Shown here: one piece after another, positions 32,381 to 43,576 of the stretch
How the letters are laid out: the number at the start of each line of letters is the position of its first letter
Numbering within the stretch: position 1 is the stretch's first letter
NCBI RefSeq assembly: GCF_902459465.1
Contig: NC_047076.1
Span: 12,160,146-12,224,145 of the forward strand
Source of the DNA: Asterias rubens
Lineage: Eukaryota > Echinodermata > Asteroidea > Forcipulatida > Asteriidae
DNA length: 64,000 bases
Direction: 5' to 3'
The notes under the pieces: generated by a model
The model's input: only the letters and a program-made list of their open reading frames with translations
What the model was told of the DNA's origin: nothing
The model's database searches: none
Made by a program: the position numbers and the translations under genes

Positions 32381-32520
32381 GGACACTTATAAGAAGTCGG
32401 ATCGAGTGATGACAGTTTCGCCTGTTCGTATCACAAATCTTATCGACTATGAACAAGTCCATCTTCGCAGCCTGACACGAAGGCGAATGAAACTTTGAGC
32501 ACTCCCATCTGACTATACAG
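32380..32520 (+). pseudogene. Duplicate of the GPCR 3 promoter and start region with a lost start codon
   Basis: It aligns with 32761-32900: TTATAAG at 32387 against TTATAAA at 32768, GGATCG(A/C)(G/T)TGAT, TTCGCCTG(T/C)TCG, CTTATCGACT, and ACGAAGGCGAATGAAACTTT against ACGATGGCGAATGAAAGTTT. The ATG is AAG here (32480). The TATA-to-start spacing is 93 bp against 94 bp in the real gene. After about 12 codons the match ends, so no receptor is encoded. Confidence 0.75.
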
Positions 32521-32765
32521 TTGCGAATTTGGTGTTTTAAACCATCATACACAAACCAATAAAACATTGCAGCATCGTGCTTGTATGATTTGTTTTAATA
32601 AAACAAACATTCAACACAACGTAATTTACAAGCAATCGTAAAGAGGCATCATATTTCAGTTCTGCTCATGGTTTTCTTGGGGATGGTGATAAACAGCTTG
32701 AAGATTATCTCTTGTGCTACAGAGTTGTTCCGATTACTCGCAATTGAAGTTGGTTGCAGATGAAC

Positions 32766-32776
32766 AGTTATAAAAA
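32766..32776 (+). promoter_or_regulatory. TATA-like box of GPCR 3
   Basis: AGTTATAAAAA lies 94 bp ahead of the start codon and is kept in the upstream duplicate, which supports it as the core promoter. A start of transcription about 30 bp downstream is inferred. Confidence 0.45.
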
Positions 32777-32861
32777 AAAGTACAGTTGGATCGCTTGATT
32801 ACAACTTCGCCTGCTCGGCCAAACCTTATCGACTGTAAGATCACCTTCAAAGCCTTACACG

Positions 32862-33938
32862 ATGGCGAATGAAAGTTTGAGCTTTCCGTCTGACTATGTT
32901 GATGATGGGGGTGTGACCGTAGTTATTTATGCTTACTACTTCGAGAGGCAGCTTCTTGCGGCTTTGCTGAGCATTGCCGCTTGTGTGGGATTCATTGGTA
33001 ACATTTTTGTCATCCTGGCCGTCTTTCTGTCAAAGAAACTCCGGACCTCGACTAATGTTTTCGTGGTGAACCTAAGTGTGGCGGACCTTCTAACGTGTCT
33101 CTCCCTCCCATGGCAGTCTGTATCGGTCCTGAGCGAGGAAGGATGGCCGCTACCCGAAGCCTACTGGCTCTGTGTCCTAAGTGCCTCACTCTTGATTCTC
33201 TGCTCAGGGTGTAGTGTGAACAACCTGGCCCTCATCGCTCTCAGTCGCTGGGTCGGGATCACCAAGTCCAGACACGCCGGGCATTGGATGCGATCAGCCC
33301 GTAGGCTCACCCTGATGGTCGCGCTCGCCTGGCTCATCCCGTGCTCTTGCATCATACCACCACTAATCTCCGACTTCGGAGAGGTGGGTTACGAGGAAAT
33401 ATACGGCTTCTGTTCATGGGACACCCACAACAAATACGCAGCTTACTTCAACCTCCTCCTTATGGTAGTCTTCTACCCTTTACAGTTCTGCACCATCATA
33501 TTCTGCTATTCGTCCATTTTCAACTACGTCCGCAGTAACAACAAAAAGATGGCGGGGACAGTTCAAACATTATCAGCCAAGGTAGACGGCGCCAACGTGA
33601 AGCTGCGTCGACAACTAATGAAACGTCAACTGGACGTCACCAAGAATCTTCTTTATATAGTTCTGGCTTTCAGCATGTCTCAGACACCGTACTTTGTTCT
33701 CCTGCTTGTCTATACCGATCTCAGTTACCGTATAACGCCGTACGTTGCGGTGGTGCTGTTCACCAATTGTTGCATGAACCCCATCATCTATGCTACATCG
33801 CATCCGAATTTCAAAGAGGCTTTTGATTATATTGTACGTGGAAAGTGGAAGGAGTTATCTGAAAGTCATGTGAGCACTCGTCGAACAGGGGCTACATCAT
33901 CAGACAAAAAGTCTACTGGAAAAGATTCAAGGATCTGA
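32862..33938 (+). CDS. Rhodopsin-like (class A) orphan GPCR 3, SRW motif
   Basis: A single-exon receptor of 358 residues. Landmarks are NES near the N-terminus (glycosylation site), GN 46-47, SVAD with D75, C104 and C184, SRW at 128-130 in place of DRY, SQTP at 273-276 in place of CWxP, and NPIIY at 306-310. The basic loop 3 has LMKRQLDVTKNLLYIVLAF, almost as in GPCR 2, and the tail is Ser/Thr-rich. It is the closest paralogue of GPCR 2 but lies on the opposite strand. Both the Asp/Asn and the Tyr of the canonical DRY are replaced, so its coupling to G proteins may be unusual. Ligand unknown; the family neighbourhood is that of Tre1/moody/GPR84 and melatonin receptors. Confidence 0.93.
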   Translation: MANESLSFPSDYVDDGGVTVVIYAYYFERQLLAALLSIAACVGFIGNIFVILAVFLSKKLRTSTNVFVVNLSVADLLTCLSLPWQSVSVLSEEGWPLPEAYWLCVLSASLLILCSGCSVNNLALIALSRWVGITKSRHAGHWMRSARRLTLMVALAWLIPCSCIIPPLISDFGEVGYEEIYGFCSWDTHNKYAAYFNLLLMVVFYPLQFCTIIFCYSSIFNYVRSNNKKMAGTVQTLSAKVDGANVKLRRQLMKRQLDVTKNLLYIVLAFSMSQTPYFVLLLVYTDLSYRITPYVAVVLFTNCCMNPIIYATSHPNFKEAFDYIVRGKWKELSESHVSTRRTGATSSDKKSTGKDSRI

Positions 33939-33956
33939 TTTTCCGGAAGAATCTAA

Positions 33957-34270
33957 GGCCCTTTTCAAAACCACGGTTTCGGTTTTGATTCGGCTTCAGG
34001 CTCCGTCTTCTCGTCTAAAGCCCTGAGCGCGTACGCAAAGCACGCGCAATAGGAGACTTTGGAACGCTAGGTGGCAGCAGACTTACCAGGAAAATTTCCA
34101 TTGTTTACGTAGTTCGAAGCATGCGAACTTTACCGAGAACAATGGATTTTACCTGGTAAGTCTGCTGCCACCAAGCGTCCTTAAAGTCTCCAATTGTCAA
34201 ATTAACAGCGGGCCAAGCTAGCCTGAGCCGAATCCAAAGTCGAAGCCGTGGTTTCGAAACAGGCTAAAGA
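33957..34270. mobile_element. Rep5 MITE interrupted by Rep4, directly after GPCR 3
   Basis: Left Rep5 arm (GGCCCTTTTCAAAACCACGG to GCACGCGCAA, 33957-34051) and right arm (CAAATTAACAGCGGGCC to TTTCGAAACAGGCT, 34196-34270) match the whole copy at 19156-19322. The element begins 19 bp after the receptor stop codon and so probably lies in its 3' untranslated region. Confidence 0.82.
34052..34193. mobile_element. Rep4 short hairpin MITE nested in Rep5
   Basis: Arms AACGCTAGGTGGCAGCAGAC...ACAATGGATTTTACC and complement, ends GGAGACTTT/AAAGTCTCC. Same family as 7402-7531. Confidence 0.85.
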
Positions 34271-34407
34271 CTCAGATGGCACTTAAAATGACAGCTTACT
34301 TGAATCCAGCACAATGATCTGCGAGATGTAAGCCACGGGTAGATTGGTACAAAAACCATTGGGTGTTGTCACATAATTTACATATATACCGAAGAGAGAT
34401 TCAAAAT

Positions 34408-34705
34408 TGGTCCCATTGACTCGAATTCTTTGTCACATCGACTCAAATCTGGATCCCATTGACTCGAATGCTGGGTCCCATTTACTCAAATTCTGGGTGA
34501 CATTGACTCGAATTCTGGGTCCCATTGACTCGAATTATGAGTCAAATTGACTCGAATTATGGGTCCCATTGACTCGATATCTTGGTCACATTGACTCGAA
34601 TTCTGGGTACCATTGACTCCAAAACCGGGTCCCATTGACTCAAAGTTCGGCTTACCACTAGATCCGAATTCCGGATCCAATTTTACTCGAATTTCAGGTC
34701 CCAGG
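34408..34705 (+). repeat. Minisatellite of about 24 bp (GGGTCCCATTGACTCGAATT), about 12 units
   Basis: Units alternate TCCCATTGACTCGAATTCTG and TCACATTGACTCGAATT variants with moderate divergence toward both ends. No coding role is suggested. Confidence 0.85.
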
Positions 34706-34984
34706 AGTCTGACCCAACTGGGTAAAGCTGACCCGTATAAAAAAAAATGTTTTAATGGGATTCCAACCTAGAGTCTGCATCAGTATGACGGAGATTCTGG
34801 GAACATTATACACTTTCGGAACAGGACAAAAAAAGTTCACAAATTTACAAATAACTTAAAGTACAGGTAAAAGACTTCTCATGAAATATTATTTCATGAA
34901 ATGCTTTACTTTTTGAGAAAACACTGAAACAATTATCAATTCTCGGCAACGAGAATTACGGATTTATTTTAAACACATGTCACG

Positions 34985-35157
34985 ACACGGCGAAACGTGC
35001 GGAAACAAGGGTGGGGTTTCCCGTTATTTTCTCCCGACTCCGATGACCGATTGAGCCTAAATTTTCACAGGATTGTTATTTTATATACAAATTGTGATAC
35101 ACGAAGTGTGGGCCTTTGGACAATATTGTTTACCGAAAGTGTCCAATGGCTTTAAAG
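34985..35157 (-). mobile_element. Rep1-related MITE fragment
   Basis: GATGACCGATTGAGCCTAAA, TTTTCACAGGATTGTTATTT and GTGTCCAATGGCTTTAAAG place it as the right part of a Rep1 subtype; the same subtype is at 51738-51870 in the other orientation. Confidence 0.6.
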
Positions 35158-35399
35158 AAGTGAACACATGTTAATAGCTTGTTCCGTATCAGTGTGTGGC
35201 CTGTTGATTATTGTTGGAGTTGTCGAAATAAATGGAGTTGTACAAGTTTGCCAATGACCAAGAAAAAAGCGAAAAGAGCTTCATATTTTGAAAGAAAGGT
35301 AACCTATCTCTCCATTTGGATTTTTTCACGAAACAGTGTGCTCATTTTACCGGTCTTACTTTTTGGTACCTTTTGGAGACCAATGTTGAAAAAATAATT

Positions 35400-35800
35400 A
35401 AAGAAAAAAAAAAAGGAATACAAAAGGACTCCAAAGTATAGGAGTTTTTGTTTCATTGTTTTTTTTGCAACTTCGAAGACAAATTGAACCAAAATCTTCA
35501 CATATTGTTATTTTATGCACGTGTGGGGATACACCAAGTGAGAATACTAGGCCCAACCTCATGACTCTGCTTAAGAGCAAGAATCGGCGCTTGTGGAAGT
35601 ACGGAACTCTGTGCTTACGTCAAGCGTACTTCACGAGTTAGCGGGGAATGTTGGTTTTCGCAACTCTACGCATTAGACATTTTAGAGCGCAGAATGGTGA
35701 CCTTCAGCGCAGAATTCTGAAGCGCAGAATTCGGCGGTAAGCAGGACCATGAAACTGGGCCCTGGTCTTTGACGGTAACAAAACGTGTCTGATGCCTTCT
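35400..35800 (-). mobile_element. Rep1 MITE fragment interrupted by Rep3
   Basis: The Rep1 text GATACACCAAGTGAGAATACT at 35529-35549 resumes as GGTCTTTGACGGTAACAAAA at about 35763. A Rep3 element lies between. Confidence 0.7.
35551..35762. mobile_element. Rep3 MITE nested in Rep1
   Basis: Ends GGCCCAACCTCATGACTCTG and CATGAAACTGGGCC are inverted; the interior is full of GCGCAGAAT and CTTACGTCAAGCGTA words. Related elements are at 50085-50300 and 53265-53415. Confidence 0.7.
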
Positions 35801-35884
35801 GATGCCTTCATAGTTAGGACAATTAACTCTTCCTAGTAACTCGAGATAGGACTAGTCTTAACTCTTTGTGAAATCCACCCCTGA

Positions 35885-36655
35885 ACAAAAACTGCATTAT
35901 ATGTTTGACAAGGCCTCGAAATCGAAATTTCAAGTAGGCAGTTGGTTCGCTATTACATTACTGATCCATTGGTTACTTGGTTACGGTGTTTGTTTATAGT
36001 TACTATATATTGACGCTCCTGCTCTTGGGGAAACCCAAAGATAATCCAAACCTAACAAAAGGTCTGACAAAACAAATCCCAGTAATTGATGCTCATCTTC
36101 TTTAACCACATCGAAAAAAAGGGCAAAAAAACTAGTCATGCAGCTCATTTAATGATATCCTTAACTAGACCATTCCACCCGTCCCAGAGGGGTGTCAATC
36201 AACATGGGAGGCTTATTCGTTTAGGAGGGGTCAGGAAAAGTTCATCTCTATGTCCTTTGTATATCAAATTGGTATGTCAATTGTCTATGGGAGATCAAAC
36301 CAGATTATACAACTAAATAAATTAAGCAAGCAAATCGGGTTAATACAGACCCAGACTTGAGTATTATTTCTTCTTTGGGCGGAAATTAAGTGCAATATTC
36401 CACGTCAAATACAGACACAGATCAAATTATATGACTAGCGGAGCTGTCTGTTCTTCCCTTGACACTAATTAAAATATGGTGGATTAAAATAAAATAAAAA
36501 TCAGGCTTAGATCGTCGTAGACATTAGCTTGACATAGGGAAGTCTCAATTTGAAAATGCACAGAAAACTGTTAACATATTTTTTGGACAAAAACATTTGC
36601 GCTCAACAAAAATTAAGCTCCCAGTTTTGGGATAAGACTGGTGCTGACACGCTAA
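35885..36655. other. No gene seen
   Basis: A+T-rich sequence with only short frames, no recognised repeat. Confidence 0.4.
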
Positions 36656-36657
36656 CA

Positions 36658-36830
36658 GGCGTGCTGTGGCCGTGTGGTTAAGGGCTCCAGACTAAAACGC
36701 TTGTGTTTCTAATCAGCGGGGTGTGGGTTCGCGTCACGCTCATGACACATGTACCTTGATCAAGACGCTCGCTTGTCCTTCGGGTGGGACACTACGTCGT
36801 AGGTCCCGTGTACTAGGATTGGTAGTGTAC
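36658..36830 (+). repeat. tRNA-headed SINE
   Basis: GGCCGTGTGGTTAAGGGCTC (A box region) and GGTGTGGGTTCGCGTCACGC (B box region) are followed by ACCTTGATCAAGACGC and TCCTTCGGGTGGGACAC. The head is leucine/serine-tRNA-like, the body as in type A SINEs. Confidence 0.6.
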
Positions 36831-37079
36831 GCATAAAGAACGCAGGGGTGGAGTTCACAGTTAAAGACTATAGACTTATACCCGAGTTAGGATGAGCCAT
36901 TCTCCTAACTTAGGACTGGCCTTAAGTTTTTAATTACCCCTAAAGAGTCCAAGGTGGTCCTAAAGTTAGGACCGCCTTTGTGAAATCAAGCCCTAAATAC
37001 TTATCGTGAAAGAGTTTGATTTGAATTTGAAATATATTCTCAACCCTCTAGAGCCGAACGAAAAATGAGAAGACAAGGA

Positions 37080-37255
37080 AGAAATTCCAACTTAAGATGT
37101 GGAAAGAAAACTCCAGACAGTTATTCCAGGGAAAACCCACGCAGTCATAGGGACTGAAAACCCACTCCACTAATTAAAGTGCCCTTGGTGTGATTCGAAC
37201 CAGGGTCCCAGAGGTGGACGGCGAGGCAAGACACTACTACACCAACCTGGCTAGT
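37080..37255 (-). repeat. tRNA-derived SINE (type D)
   Basis: On the minus strand the head has GCCAGGTTGGTGTAGTAGTG and CCTGGTTCGAATCACACCAA, followed by GTGGGTTTTCCCTGGAATA. A related copy lies at 55948-56108 (+). Confidence 0.6.
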
Positions 37256-37978
37256 GCTTTGGTTTAGGTTTCCTCAGGCTTGCGAGCAACGGTGTAACTT
37301 CACTTTAATGTTGCCTATTTCCATACCAGGAAAAAATGTATCCAAAGTACGTACACTGTTACGAAACATTGTCTATGGTACAATACAAAGTGCAATTGCA
37401 ATCAAACGAGACAACAGGATATTGCGGGCAATGCTTTGATTGAACACGTCAATATGGTCCTAATTGCTGGCTTGTTTTGCAGACCTTGTGCAGAGGCAAA
37501 ATTAAGGACGCTGAGAAACTGAAGGTTGATGATATTCTCCTTATAGTCTAGACCAGATTTAAAAAAAAAACAACTTCGAGCGGCATTTTTGAGTAAAAGT
37601 TGGTAACATACCTGATTTAACTAATTTTGGGGTGCTGAATCCGAAAATGATGGATACCAAGGCTAATTTTTAGTCCTTCACCCTGAAAAATCAAATTTAA
37701 AACAATACAGAAAACCTAGCAGACGACGGACTTCTCACGTGAAAAATAGTCAGATTCTGCTGTGGTTCCAAATTGATGTTGTCAGGATACCATACAGGGC
37801 AGGTACCCGGGTGCAGGTCAGGTATCCGTAACAAACTTTTGAGTGTACTGGGTAGATCTGCAATCCAAATGCACTTTCAGAGGGACGAACAGGTGCTATC
37901 AATGTCATTTTGAAAGAATTTGAGTCAGTGTTTTTTCTAATAAAGAGTTATTTATTATTTGAACATAATTTCTCTGTT
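37256..37978. other. No gene seen
   Basis: Unique, A+T-rich; no coding or repeat features recognised. Confidence 0.4.
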
Positions 37979-37980
37979 GT

Positions 37981-38520
37981 TAAAGACAGCGGACACTATT
38001 GGTAATTGTCAAAGATTAGTCTTCACAGTTGGTGTATCTCAGCATATGCATAAAATAACAAACCTGTGAAAATTTGAGCTCAATCGGTCGTCGAAGTTGC
38101 GAGATAATAATGAAAGACAAAAACACCCTTGTCACACGAAGTTGCGTGCTTTCTGATGCAGGCCTACAGTAGGCCACAGTCATGTACATTTGCATAGCCC
38201 CGGACACGATTGCATATGCAAAAAGTGTCCGGAGCGGACAGTATTGCATGGCCGACACAATTGCACCTGACAACGGCTCCCTCTGAGGTTACGTAGTTTT
38301 TGAGAAAGAAGTAACTTTCCACAAATTTGATTTCGAGACCTGAGGTCTCGAAATCAAGCATCTAAAATCACACAACTTCGTGATGTGACAAGGGTGGTTT
38401 TCGACGACCGATTGAGCTCAAATTTTCACAGGTTTGTTATTTTGTGCATAATATGTCGAGACGCAACAAGTGCGAAGACTGGTCTTTGGACATTTTTCCA
38501 ATAGTATTCAGTGTCTTTAG
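37981..38520. mobile_element. Two half Rep1 MITEs in inverted order, a long palindrome
   Basis: 37981-38160 is the left half of Rep1 in plus orientation and 38270-38520 is the complementary half with the central hairpin. The 110-bp centre holds CCGGACAC...GTGTCCGG and TTGCATATGCAA, both small palindromes. Confidence 0.7.
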
Positions 38521-38734
38521 GCCACCCTTAGGTTGAGCTGCGTTCTGATTGCGCTGCGTGTGACGGATCATGCAGAAAAGTACGGAGCCCCGAAAGGGAC
38601 ATTCAATTTTATTTTTTCTATCTTGTGCGCACGACATATCGTGTGCACGAGAAAATTACAAAAAATTGATTGTCCCTTTAGGGGTTCCGTAGAACGATCA
38701 GGGTGCGATTTTACAAAGCACTAAGGTTCATGTT

Positions 38735-38880
38735 AATTTGTAGGACACAAAACACAAAGTCCACAGATTTACATTTAAACTAACATGGTTTGGAGACTAT
38801 GATGGTAGAAAGCTTCCCTTAAAATATTACTCTCCGGTTTTTTTGTTTTTTTTAAGAAATGAGGGGGAAAAAATTACTAA
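38735..38880 (+). mobile_element. Rep6 foldback element, one arm
   Basis: CAAAGTCCACAGATTTACAT, TGGTAGAAAGCTTCCCTTAA and TATTACTCTCCGG match the left arm of the complete copy at 57785-58160. Confidence 0.6.
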
Positions 38881-40250
38881 AATATTTTTAGGAGACTATT
38901 TTACCTTGTAGAACGTGGTATTACATGCTTCTTCATTCACATTGAGTAGGGATTCATGACATGGCCAAAAATGGTTCACAAAAGGTACAAAACCCTTTAA
39001 AGACCTACTTAGACGAAAACAACAACAAATTATCAGTGTTGAAAATAATTTTAAAATATTTTAAATCAATACAGAATTGAGTTCACGTGAGATTAAACAG
39101 ATTTTAATTGTGTAAAAATAATACCCTTCTTCGGTGCTTTTCAGAAAGATTCGCGAAAAGCCCTGTTACGTCATCACTCATGGTACGCCATTTTATGCTC
39201 CAATTTGTGTAGCAATTTGTTTTTGCAGCATGGAGGTACATAACAAAGTAGCGTTTTGTAGTGTTGTTTCAAAGGTGGGATCTAATTATCTTCACAAAAA
39301 TTACCAACAAGATTGAATGGAAATTACATGAGAAAGGTTTTTCAACTACATGGTCGAACAATCGACGATCTACATGGCCAGGCGAGGATATGACACCAAT
39401 TACAAGGGAAGTAAAAGTCAATACTATCGAGCATAATATAAAGTAAATCAGTGACCGAATCCCACCCCCGTATGATAGCTTAGTTGATTTGACCGTGAAT
39501 AAAGCAATATCGCGATAGGTGTGCTGAGAGCGTCTAAAAGCCCCCGGCGGCCGTCACGACAAACTAGAGGTGGAAACAAAATTGACTCGTAGTTCATAAA
39601 AAATAACCACTCGTTAATTGTAGCCTTCAATGCATGGCTTTGTGGTCTTATAGTGGTCTTATCAAATGTCAACGACCACTCAATTAGTGAACGCATATTT
39701 GTGCACGGGAAAATATGATTGAAGGTTACGAACACGTTCATGCAACATTCGCAGAGAATAAAAATCATTTGGAAAGCCGGCTAATTGCATTGTTATTTTG
39801 TTTGTAACCCAGTACATCTTATATTTGTATTTTGTTGTGTTTTTTTTTCTTGAGCGCTTACGGTTTATTTACTATGTGGCATGCGTTACACAAGAATGGC
39901 ATGTATTCATAAATACCTAAGACACTGCATCAACATGGGGTCACATAGTAGAAGACACCAAATAGAGAAAATAACATTAAGTACATGTCTTGGCACCCTT
40001 TGTTTGTATGTGCAGAGACTGGTGTCAATTTCAGACATCAAGGGAAACCACGAGGGAAACTGACTGTTTCCCTCGTATACTAAAATATCATTTTGCAAGT
40101 ATAAGGTTGGTTGGGCATGCACATCACTCTCAAAACAGACCCAGACACTTCAAGAAGATCGACAAAATTGTATTAAATACACGGTGATTAATATCAGAGA
40201 GTTTACCACTCGGCTCAGTATGCCTCGTCTTTTAAATACAAGCTCTTTTG
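38881..40250. other. No gene seen
   Basis: Several frames of 60-106 codons occur on both strands but none has domain features or splice context. No repeats recognised. Confidence 0.4.
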
Positions 40251-40252
40251 TC

Positions 40253-40616
40253 TTAAAGGTTCTGGACGCCTTTCGTAATATTTTCAAAGACCAGTATTCT
40301 CACTTGGTGGATGTCAACATAGTATGCATAACAAACATGTGCAAATTTTGCTAAATTTTGGTCTTTGAGTTTGCAAGAGAATAATGAAAGAAAACACACC
40401 CTTGTTGTATTAATTTGTGTGCTCTAAGGTGAATAATTAAAGGCTTCAGCTGAAGTCTGTGATTATTTGAGTGATAAACTACCCCTTTCTCAGAAACTAT
40501 ATTTTTCTTCAGAAGGAGTCATTTCTTACAATGTTATATACTATCAACAGCTCCATTGCTCGTTACCAAGTTTTAACTTTGAGTAATAAACCAATAGGGT
40601 CCAGTGCCTTTAAATT
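40253..40616 (+). mobile_element. Rep1 MITE, diverged
   Basis: Ends AAAGGTTCTGGACGCCTTTC and CCAATAGGGTCCAGTGCCTTT; the central hairpin is replaced by GGCTTCAGCTGAAGTC. Confidence 0.7.
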
Positions 40617-40888
40617 ACAGGTTCTTTTATCTTAAACGCGAGACACTCGAAACAACTCATCCATGGCGAGTGCCCTTGGGAATTGATGGGAGGGAAATTT
40701 CTGACAAGTGCGTGAGAACATTAAGTGTTTTACCGCTGCGTTGAGTTTCTGGATCACACTAATGCTATGTATCAGGCGAGACATCATGACACACAGAGCA
40801 GCTTATAATAAATGCACAAAAAAAGATCGGTACAAAAAACAAAATAGTTCTCCTGAAGAGTGGCTGTTCGAAACTTCGAGACCACACC

Positions 40889-40981
40889 TATGGTGGCTTT
40901 AAAGGGACATCGCAAGTATATTGACGCCAATATTGTATTGGCGTCAATATATATTTGCGATGTCCCTTTAAAGCCACCATA
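40889..40981. repeat. Near-perfect 93-bp palindrome
   Basis: The arm TATGGTGGCTTTAAAGGGAC...GACGCCAAT is mirrored on the other side of ATTGTATT with only two small differences. It could be a very short foldback transposon; no other copy is seen. Confidence 0.85.
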
Positions 40982-41069
40982 CACACCGGCTCTTTTCACA
41001 ACAAACGCACTCCTCAAATAGACATAATGGTCCTACCATTAACCTTTACTATATGTTATATATATCTGC

Positions 41070-41212
41070 TTTCTCCAGAAGACGATCAGAGCATACTGAT
41101 CGAAACGTCGAGTTGAAACCAACGGTTCTTTACAGAACCGCCCCAACTCATTAGAGATAGTCATTACATGGTGTTACCGCAAACCTTTTTATATCGTGTT
41201 TCCAACATGCAA
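41070..41212 (+). repeat. Penelope-like terminal fragment
   Basis: GAAGACGATCAGAGCATACT, GATCGAAACGTCGAGTTG, then ACCGCCCCAACTCATTAGAG and TGGTGTTACCGCAAACC. It is nearly the same as 52060-52210 (+) and the complement of 59580-59740. Confidence 0.6.
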
Positions 41213-42605
41213 ATAGCCTTGCTCAAATTATTCACTCCGTAAAAAGACCGCCGCTGTATAATTCGCTGTTGCGTAAAATAAGTGTAACCACACGCATCGC
41301 CTGACGGCCTCCGCATGCGGTTAGTGGTACGAGTGCGGATGACTTGTGTGCACAGTAGTCGTACGACGTGACAGTGTGTATACATACGGTGGGTCGTGCC
41401 TGTGTGATTACACGCACCACGCACAGTATACAGGTGGGTTTACAGCGGCGTCTTTTCGGAGCGAATAATGCGACTGCCTTGAGCAAGGCTAACATGCAAA
41501 GTGTCAAATCCTACATATGTTTAATATAGTCACTTTTTCAAATGGTTGTCTGCACGTTTACTTCTAATCAGTACCTTCTTGTTGTTCAATACACGTTTAC
41601 TAGTAATGACTTACATCTTACTAAAACAGCGGCCGGGTATATAAATGCCTTTTTGTATTGTATTGTATTGTATTGTACATGGTTTTGCAGTACACGTTTA
41701 TACTTCTTATTTATGGTTATGGTCCCCGCACGTTTGATACAGTTACGGTTCCCGCACGTAGTTACAGTTACTTTTTATGGTTGCCCGCACGTTTATTTTC
41801 ATAAAGGTACTTCTCAAAGTTGCTTGCAACTAGTTCACTTCTTATGGTGGAGAGCGCATCACGTGGAGGTGTTTATACGGTTGATAATGACCAGCTGGAG
41901 CTGTTTATAACCGATTGTTTTCGGATACGTTTGTGCGGGTTAGCACACAACCTAGTTCCCAGGGGGGGGGGATCGATCTCGCCGTGCCATTTTAACCCAT
42001 GAGTACGAGGATGCATACTAAACGCACGAATGCATATCCGAAAACTGTCTCAGTCATAAAAATTGCAACCCCAGTCTTTAGAAATGTAAAGATCCCTTTT
42101 ATTACCATTTTTGTTTGGTGTGGTCTCCATTAGATACGTAACATGAACTTTTCCCAGAACGGCTGATACTAAATACTCCCATTGGACACTTTTTTTTTTA
42201 CCCATCTCGTGTCCATCTTCTTTTTTGTCCATACACACATTCCATTGTAGAGCGCGCATCCCGGTATTTAAAATTTCTAAGTGGAGACCTTTTATCGTCC
42301 CTTTTTGTTTTGTTTTGTTCTCCATAAGGTATCAACAAATAGCACTGGAACACAACTAGTATAGAACCCCCACCCAACATCACCCTCACCCATCTCTCTT
42401 GTGCTGACACGACACTTATTTGAACGTGCGGTATTCGCACCCTGCAAATCACCCGTTTATCGCCATCATTCAAACGGTGACCTCTAAAACTAATTGCAAT
42501 CTAGGAAGCCAGCGCATTAATGGAGGTCAAACTGCTTGGCAATCATTGATCGTAAAAGCAAAGATTAAGAAATTAAGTCGATCCCTGTTATTAAAACCAA
42601 AACGG
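41213..42605. other. No gene seen
   Basis: Contains a short GTATT pentamer run (about 41652-41675) and a run of ten G at about 41960. Frames of 86-122 codons show no domain features. Confidence 0.4.
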
Positions 42606-42610
42606 TTTCT

Positions 42611-42790
42611 TAAAGGCACGTATGGACAGCTTCGGAAATGCCAAAGACCAAGGTGTGTATATCCAAACATGCATAAATAACAAATCGGTGAAATGTTTAA
42701 TCATGGTCATCGAAGTTACAAAAGAATAATGAAAGAGGAAAAGCACACTTGTTGCCCAAATGTGTGCTTTTAGATGACTTGGGTATTTTA
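42611..42790 (+). mobile_element. Rep1 MITE, left part only
   Basis: AAAGGCACGTATGGACAGCT, GCCAAAGACCAAGGTGTGTA and CATGCATAAATAACAAATC follow Rep1 order. Confidence 0.55.
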
Positions 42791-43196
42791 ATTAGATAAT
42801 ACAATTTTCCATCGCAGCCAAGAGCCAAATAAGGGAAACCAAATAACAACGTTGGCAATATAACAGCAATATTAAACAGCAGTTACAATGCAGACGAAGG
42901 TTTACCCAGTCTTAATAAAACTGCAATTAAAAAAATTCTACAAAAATCTGTTATCATTTCAAGCCAATTAAGCGTCAGAATGAGGGGGAAGTAAAAAAAA
43001 AAAATACAAATGCACAGTTTATCGACGTTTCCCTTTCGCTTCTCTCCACATCACAGGCAACCAACAAAAGATATGATGACATTATGGAAATTCAAGGCTT
43101 TAATTTAAACTGTACCTCATTTATGTATCTATTGTATGTATGTTTGTCTTGATCTAGATTCCTTTTGATTCTTTTACGGGACACAACTTGCTCTAT

Positions 43197-43231
<35 letters not shown>

Positions 43232-43575
43232 GGAAGGTTGAGATATATTTATATTTATATTTAAACGCTTTTAACTGTGTCTTATGTTATTGAATTCAGG
43301 TTGTATTTGTGTTCTTTTTGTGTTTGATTTTTTGGGGGACGCATCATGAAAATATGCTTGTTGTTTTATAATTTCATATTGGGGACGGTCGAGGTACAAG
43401 TAAACATGAAGGGTATAATTTTAACCATGGTTTTGAACAACCCAGATCATGGTTGGTGGGGGTGTTGACAGTCATAACACTGTACAGATTTATCTTACCC
43501 AAGTACTCGTGTAACTTTAATTTACTGATATAGCAGACGTCTCCAATTGAGGGTCATTTTAATACAAATACAATC
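42791..43575. other. No gene seen; poly-T tract
   Basis: A run of about 32 T at 43199-43229 is the only marked feature. Confidence 0.4.
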
Positions 43576-43576
43576 T

